From Bacteroidales bacterium (GTDB lineage Bacteria; Bacteroidota; Bacteroidia; Bacteroidales; WCHB1-69), in contig JAIRTU010000170.1 of the NCBI GenBank assembly GCA_031254735.1, positions 1 to 10,926 on the forward strand: DNA of 10,926 nt, read 5' to 3'. Both the position numbers and the translations under genes were made by a program. Positions 7,312 to 10,926 of this stretch are shown one piece after another. How positions within the stretch are numbered: position 1 is the stretch's first letter; every line of letters begins with the position of its first letter. The notes under the pieces were generated by a model. It ran no database searches. It saw only the letters and a list, made by a program, of their open reading frames with translations, and was not told the DNA's origin.

Positions 7312-9771
7312 TCACTGTTTGTTTTCGGTTTGTCGGAAATACTTTTCATCAATATATTCAACCAGCGAATGCGACAGGCGGATAAAGGCTTCCATGTCTT
7401 CTTTCCAATGCGGATACTTGCGGGCGTTTTTCCCGCGCATGGAATCCATTTTCTTCAACATCTCGACACACTCCGTCGCATTCAATTGGGCATACATGGG
7501 CAACATGGTATGACACAAGGCTTGCGTTGCCCCAAAATTGTCTTCCTGCATATATTGCTGCAACAACGCAATGTTTTCGTGTGTTGACCGGATAAAGACG
7601 CGCAAAATTTCTTTTATCGTCTCTTCATCTCCGCCAAACATCTCGTTGAGCGATTGAAAATCGTTCGACAGGCTCGAACCGCCGTCTTCTTGGACTTTTC
7701 CTTCCAACATCTTCCGCAACGATTTCAAGAAAAACGGTTTGGGCAAATATCCGTTAAAACCAAGTTTGGTTGCTTTTGCCAAATCGAAATCGTTACGCCC
7801 TGTCATTACAATCACCGAAACGGCAGCATTGACCGCTCGTGTCTTTTGCAGAATATCCACTCCCGAATAACTGCCCATTTCCATATCGGTTAATATAATG
7901 TCATAATTTGCAATCTCCGGCAATTGACTTTCAAACTCTGCCAACGAATAACAAACCACAATCTCATGTCCGAGATGTTTTGTCATCGCCTGCAACATCG
8001 ACAGCAGCGAAGAATCGTCATCTATCGCCAACAGCCTGCATTTCTTATTGGAAAGATGTTGTTTTTCTTCTGTCTGAACAACCTCCGCAGGGCTGTCGGC
8101 GTCTTTTATTTCTTTTGCGGGAATAGATATTTTGATATGCGTTCCCTTTCCCTCTTTCGACTGAACAATAATCACTCCCTGCAAAAGATCAACCAATCGC
8201 TTTACGACATACAAACCAAAACCGCTTCCTTTTGCCAACGAATTGTTTTTTTCTATTCGGGAAAAAGGTTTAAAGAGTTCGTCCAATTCTTTTTCGGGAA
8301 TTCCCACGCCGGTGTCGCTTACCACAATACGCAATCGATTTTTCACATAATCTGCCTCAAAAACAATATCGCCCTGTTGCGTGTATTTAATGGCATTGGA
8401 CAAAATATTGATGACAATCTGCTTTATCTTCAATCGGTCGGAACGTATCCAAAGTGTTTCTTTGGGCGAAAAGGTATACAGAAAGTTCAAATTCTTTTTC
8501 CGAACAAGCGGAAGCACCAGGTCTGCAATTTCGTTGCAAAGGTCTTCCACCTTGAAATCGCTTTGCAATATCTCTGATGTTCCCTGTTCGAGTTTGGAAA
8601 ATTCCAACAGGTTTTCCAGCAGGGTAAGCATATATTTTCCTGAGTTTTGCACAGACGAAAGCCCCTGCAAAGCGTTCATCTGTTGAGCGTCTTGCTGCCA
8701 CAGGTCAACATAACCCAAAATAGACGTCAGCGGAGTTTTGATGTCGTGCGAAACCGACAGCAGCAGTTTATGACGTTCTTCCATTAGTCGTTCGGTCAAT
8801 TCGTTGGCTTCTTCCAATGCTTTTCTGGCTAAACGACCTTTTTTGAGGTCATTTATTATCAATAAAATAAAAATAAGCGTGAGTATCATCGATACAATTC
8901 CGGCTATCAGCAGCAGTCGATAATTTGTTTTCAATATCTGTTCGCTTGTTTGTATTTCCTGCATGATAGAATGAATGGTTTCGCTGTGCAACCCAAGCAG
9001 CAAGGCAGATATTTCGTCGGAGATTTGCCGATCGGACAGAATGAGATTGTTTACCTGTTTCTTGATTTTGGTTATTTGCGTGGTGTATGTTTTGCTTGCA
9101 TGCTCTGAAACCGTTTGAATATCGGACAAAAGATCCGACGTGTCGGCTTGATGAATTTTCAGCGTGTCGGATTTCAGCGAACGGATCGTCAGCAGCGAAT
9201 CGGTGTTTTTTTGAGGAACAAAAAGATTAGCCAAACGATGCCAAAAACTCTGCTTGGGGGCAGGCGTCAGGATACTGTCCCGGCGAATGGTGATAAACAA
9301 AAGCGAATCGTTTTCTTGTTGCGGGTGATGATCCAGAATGGTTTGATAAAGGGTATCAAACGGATTTATCTTGACAAACTCTTGATTTAGATTGTGAATA
9401 ATCAGTTTACTTGTATTCAACAGTCGACTTATTTCTATCAATTTCTCTTTTCGCAGCCGATCGCCCGACAAAAGTAAAAGCGAATCGATTATCTGTTCCA
9501 TATCAAAATACGTCCCTTGAAAATGGGATATATAATGACTGTTTTGCGTAGAAGCATACAAATTGGCAGAGGCTTGTGCCTGTTCAACAGAAGAAATCAA
9601 TTTGTGGGTCAGCGTCAGGATAACGTTGTTGGCTTCTATTTTCTCTTTTTGTGCGTCTATGCTGCTGCTGAGTTTGTACACAGAAAACAGCATTCCACTG
9701 CAAATCAAAGCGACTATGCAATAGATTAAAATAATATTAACTTGTATCTTATTCTCTAATGACTTTTTCAT
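7312..9771 (-). CDS. Membrane hybrid sensor histidine kinase (HisKA-HATPase-REC-Hpt)
   Basis: This 819-residue inner-membrane kinase carries a full His-Asp-His phosphorelay. TM1 is ~10-30 and TM2 ~287-308 (IAGIVSMILTLIFILLIIN); between them lies a ~255-residue, mostly helical periplasmic sensor that I cannot assign to a ligand class. HisKA has H342 (SVSHDIKTPLTS). The ATPase has N459 (NILSNAIKYT), DTGVGIP from D486 and GSGFGL from G515. The receiver has acidic D584-D586, phospho-acceptor D629 (ILTDMEMG) and K678 (LPKPFF). The C-terminal Hpt carries H754 (CHTMLPMYAQLNA). No DNA-binding domain is present, so a separate response regulator must take the phosphate; none is in the window. Start choice: ATG at 9771 is preferred over an in-frame TTG at 9792, because the TTG lies within a promoter-like TATTTTTG box. 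The fused glycogen enzyme gene follows after 144 bases. Confidence 0.94.
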   Translation of the reverse strand: MKKSLENKIQVNIILIYCIVALICSGMLFSVYKLSSSIDAQKEKIEANNVILTLTHKLISSVEQAQASANLYASTQNSHYISHFQGTYFDMEQIIDSLLLLSGDRLRKEKLIEISRLLNTSKLIIHNLNQEFVKINPFDTLYQTILDHHPQQENDSLLFITIRRDSILTPAPKQSFWHRLANLFVPQKNTDSLLTIRSLKSDTLKIHQADTSDLLSDIQTVSEHASKTYTTQITKIKKQVNNLILSDRQISDEISALLLGLHSETIHSIMQEIQTSEQILKTNYRLLLIAGIVSMILTLIFILLIINDLKKGRLARKALEEANELTERLMEERHKLLLSVSHDIKTPLTSILGYVDLWQQDAQQMNALQGLSSVQNSGKYMLTLLENLLEFSKLEQGTSEILQSDFKVEDLCNEIADLVLPLVRKKNLNFLYTFSPKETLWIRSDRLKIKQIVINILSNAIKYTQQGDIVFEADYVKNRLRIVVSDTGVGIPEKELDELFKPFSRIEKNNSLAKGSGFGLYVVKRLVDLLQGVIIVQSKEGKGTHIKISIPAKEIKDADSPAEVVQTEEKQHLSNKKCRLLAIDDDSSLLSMLQAMTKHLGHEIVVCYSLAEFESQLPEIANYDIILTDMEMGSYSGVDILQKTRAVNAAVSVIVMTGRNDFDLAKATKLGFNGYLPKPFFLKSLRKMLEGKVQEDGGSSLSNDFQSLNEMFGGDEETIKEILRVFIRSTHENIALLQQYMQEDNFGATQALCHTMLPMYAQLNATECVEMLKKMDSMRGKNARKYPHWKEDMEAFIRLSHSLVEYIDEKYFRQTENKQ

Positions 9772-9789
9772 GAAAAATTGAACCGGTTG

Positions 9790-9797
9790 CAAAAATA
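9790..9797 (-). promoter_or_regulatory. -7 promoter box of the histidine kinase gene
   Basis: The minus strand reads TATTTTTG, an exact TAnnTTTG match. Transcription would begin near 9783, giving a very short leader to the ATG at 9771. No clear -33 TTTG is visible. If used, it excludes the upstream TTG at 9792 as start codon. Confidence 0.5.
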
Positions 9798-9857
9798 CAA
9801 AATAAAATCTTGCGAAATGCAGGTGCGAACAAAATTAAAACACTTGTCTTGGTATTT

Positions 9858-9899
9858 TTTTCCACAATATATATGTGGAAAATACACAATATTCCACAT
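9858..9899. promoter_or_regulatory. Three-arm inverted repeat (TTCCACA/TGTGGAA) upstream of the kinase
   Basis: TTTTCCACA (9858-9866) pairs perfectly with TGTGGAAAA (9874-9882) across a 7-base loop. The middle arm ATGTGGAA (9873-9880) also pairs perfectly with TTCCACAT (9892-9899) across 11 bases. The two hairpins share the middle arm and exclude each other. The site lies ~60-100 bases upstream of the kinase -7 box, in the region shared with the divergent small secreted protein gene. It could be a multi-site operator. As RNA it would only matter if a transcript starts outside it. Confidence 0.55.
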
Positions 9900-9932
9900 G
9901 TAGATGAATAGATTTATTGTTGGGGTGAATAA

Positions 9933-10010
9933 TTATATTGTTGCTAATCAAATTATTATAAACAAGAAAATGGTTTGGCACAAAAGAGGAATTATTCATT
10001 AGCAATATAA
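9933..10010. repeat. AT-rich inverted repeat in the divergent intergenic region
   Basis: TTATATTGTTGCTAAT (9933-9948) and ATTAGCAATATAA (9998-10010) are inverted copies, except for three extra bases (TTG) in the left arm. They flank 49 bases. The right arm ends ~45 bases before the ATG of the small secreted protein, so it could be a regulator site or a leader structure. No exact TAnnTTTG promoter for that gene was found nearby. Confidence 0.45.
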
Positions 10011-10055
10011 CAAAAAAATAAAGTATAAACATTTTTAAAATTAAAAGAAAAAGTC

Positions 10056-10370
10056 ATGAGAAAAATTATCGTAACAATCACAATGTTTTTTGGAATTTGT
10101 ACCTTTGCATACGCACAAACTCCTCCACCTTCCCAGGGTGAAACACAAACCACCGAAGCGAAAGCATCTGACGACGGATACAAAGAAGTGAAAATAGAAG
10201 CTTTGAATCAGGCTGTACAAATGGCTATCAAAGCAAATTATGCCGACTTCACCGTAAAAACGATTGCTTACAATGCAGAGAAAAAAATGACGAAAGTAAC
10301 ATTTACGACAAAGGAAGAAAAAGAAGTGGTTGTTGTTCTGAACGAAGAAGGCAAAGAAATAAAAGAATAA
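10056..10370 (+). CDS. Small secreted protein, probably PepSY-like
   Basis: This 104-residue protein has a clear Sec signal peptide: MRK, a hydrophobic core (IIVTITMFFGICTF) and cleavage expected after AYA at ~20. A Pro/Gln/Thr/Glu-rich linker (~21-38) follows. The remaining ~65 residues look like one PepSY-like unit: a helix LNQAVQMAIKANYADF, a strand KVTFTTKEEKEVVVVLNE and a final GKEIKE. It is highly charged, lacks cysteines in the mature part and has no catalytic motif. The domain assignment is by layout and weaker than for the two proteins at 1.6-2.6 kb. The leader is A-rich (AAAAGAAAAAG before ATG), typical of strongly expressed Bacteroidetes genes. It is divergent from the histidine kinase, so shared regulation or a sensor-ligand role is possible but unproven. 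A strong terminator follows 25 bases later. Confidence 0.78.
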   Translation: MRKIIVTITMFFGICTFAYAQTPPPSQGETQTTEAKASDDGYKEVKIEALNQAVQMAIKANYADFTVKTIAYNAEKKMTKVTFTTKEEKEVVVVLNEEGKEIKE

Positions 10371-10394
10371 ACTTTGCTTTGCTTTTCAACAGAG

Positions 10395-10424
10395 AGAGGC
10401 TGCCAAAAGGTGGTCTCTTTTTTT
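10395..10424 (+). terminator. Intrinsic terminator of the small secreted protein gene
   Basis: AGAGGCTGCC (10395-10404) pairs with GGTGGTCTCT (10409-10418) through ten pairs, three of them G-T wobbles, across an AAAA loop. A run of seven T (10418-10424) follows. The hairpin lies 25 bases after the stop codon. Confidence 0.88.
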
Positions 10425-10445
10425 GTTTGTTCCTTTCGCCCCTGC

Positions 10446-10522
10446 TGTCGGAATGGTGATTTTTTAATTACGAATTACAAATTACGAATTACGACGCAAT
10501 TGTCTGAACTGTGATTTATGGG
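10446..10522 (+). repeat. Composite repeat copies E and D around four AATTACG units
   Basis: A degenerate core TGTCGGAATGGTGATTT (10446-10462) matches copy A at 15 of 17 positions. It is followed by four heptamers AATTACG/AATTACA (10466-10493) and then a good core AATTGTCTGAACTGTGATTT (10498-10517) plus ATGGG, as in inverted copy B. This is the same modular element as at 2.66-2.89 kb. It begins about 20 bases after the terminator hairpin. Confidence 0.72.
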
Positions 10523-10548
10523 ATTTATATGATTAATGTGATTAATTC

Positions 10549-10581
10549 AAACCTTTGAGGTTTGCCAAACCTCAAAGGTTT
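10549..10581. repeat. Nested palindrome, 15-bp arms
   Basis: AAACCTTTGAGGTTT (10549-10563) and AAACCTCAAAGGTTT (10567-10581) are perfect inverted copies around GCC. Each arm is itself an inverted repeat (AAACCT-3-AGGTTT). The whole can form one long hairpin or two small ones. There is no T run, and the nearest gene already has a terminator, so it looks like a dispersed palindromic element rather than a terminator. Confidence 0.8.
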
Positions 10582-10696
10582 AATCCGAACAAACGAAACG
10601 AAAAAGCGGAACTAACCACTTATCACTAATCATTTACCACTATAATAATTTCCCTTCGGGAGATGATACAAATACTCCATTGACTATTACAAATAC
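10582..10696. other. Non-coding spacer before the tandem array
   Basis: No gene or strong motif is visible. It holds a short TCCC-TTC-GGGA hairpin (~10651-10661) and AT-rich sequence. The part next to the array (from ~10690) grades into degenerate repeat units. Confidence 0.4.
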
Positions 10697-10926
10697 GTTG
10701 TGGTATACCCCGAGACCGTTGTGGTACACCACGAGACCTTTGGGGTACACCACAAAACCTTTGGGGTACACCACAAAACCTTTGGGGTACACCACAAAAC
10801 TTTTGGGATACACCACAAAACCTTTGGGGTACACCACAAAACCTTTGGGGTACACCACAAAACCTTTGGGATACACCACAAAACTTTTGGGATACACCAC
10901 AAAACTTTTGGGATACACCACAAAAC
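10697..10926. repeat. 21-bp tandem repeat array (minisatellite), runs off the window
   Basis: Ten complete 21-bp units and 20 bases of an eleventh fill this stretch without spacing changes. The unit begins TTTGGGRTACACCAC and ends AAAACY. The two leftmost units (10697-10738) are degenerate (GTTGTGG start, GAGACC end). Inner units differ only at the R and Y positions. The array continues past the right edge, so total copy number is unknown. Because 21 is a multiple of three and the unit has no stops, several frames stay open on both strands (for example VVYPKGF heptapeptides on the minus strand). No start region or signal is visible, so I treat it as non-coding. Confidence 0.9.

Noticed and set aside
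7149..7385. Small plus-strand open frames around the kinase-fusion gap
   Set aside because: They overlap the ends of two strong minus-strand genes and show no signal peptide or domain. Nothing separates them from chance.
9772..9792. TTG start giving an 826-residue kinase
   Set aside because: The TTG overlaps a promoter-like box, and the seven extra residues precede the usual positively charged start just before TM1.
10640..10923. Minus-strand open frames with VVYPKGF or CTPKVLW heptapeptide repeats
   Set aside because: They arise because a 21-bp stop-free unit keeps several frames open at once. There is no signal peptide, ribosome-binding context or non-repeat domain in the window. A real start beyond the right edge cannot be excluded.
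10697..10926. CRISPR array
   Set aside because: Units abut directly with no unique spacers, the unit is only 21 bases, and there are no cas genes nearby.

Overview
The window looks like a piece of a chromosome from an anaerobic member of the Bacteroidetes, most likely Bacteroidales. Four things point that way: a type IX secretion sorting domain at the left edge, small secreted PepSY-like proteins, A-rich leaders with TAnnTTTG-type promoter boxes, and AT-rich intergenic repeats between moderate-GC genes. An [FeFe]-hydrogenase maturase (HydF) indicates fermentative hydrogen metabolism. No rRNA, tRNA, CRISPR, phage or transposase genes were seen.

Layout. 1-345 (+) is the C-terminal end of a T9SS-exported protein. 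361-1557 (+) is hydF. A bidirectional terminator hairpin (1563-1596) separates it from two convergent minus-strand genes for small exported PepSY-like proteins (2117-2557, then 1610-2068), probably one operon with a promoter box at 2599-2606. 2607-2931 is non-coding and full of short repeats. 2932-7167 (-) encodes a 1411-residue fusion of a GT3 glycogen synthase and a GT35 alpha-glucan phosphorylase. 7312-9771 (-) encodes a membrane hybrid histidine kinase with receiver and Hpt domains. A 284-bp AT-rich divergent intergenic region with competing hairpins follows, then a small secreted protein (10056-10370, +) with its own terminator. From 10446 to the right edge the DNA is non-coding: copies of the repeat seen near 2.7 kb, a nested palindrome, and a 21-bp tandem array running off the window.

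How it fits together. The fused enzyme joins glycogen synthesis and phosphorolysis in one polypeptide. The kinase lies upstream of it on the same strand, so co-transcription is possible, but nothing in the sequence ties the kinase signal to glycogen. The kinase has no DNA-binding output, so its partner regulator must be encoded elsewhere. All three small secreted proteins appear to be PepSY-like.

I see no clear new multi-gene system. The items most worth a second look are the tandem array, the composite dispersed repeat, the three-arm hairpin region before the kinase, and the synthase-phosphorylase fusion.
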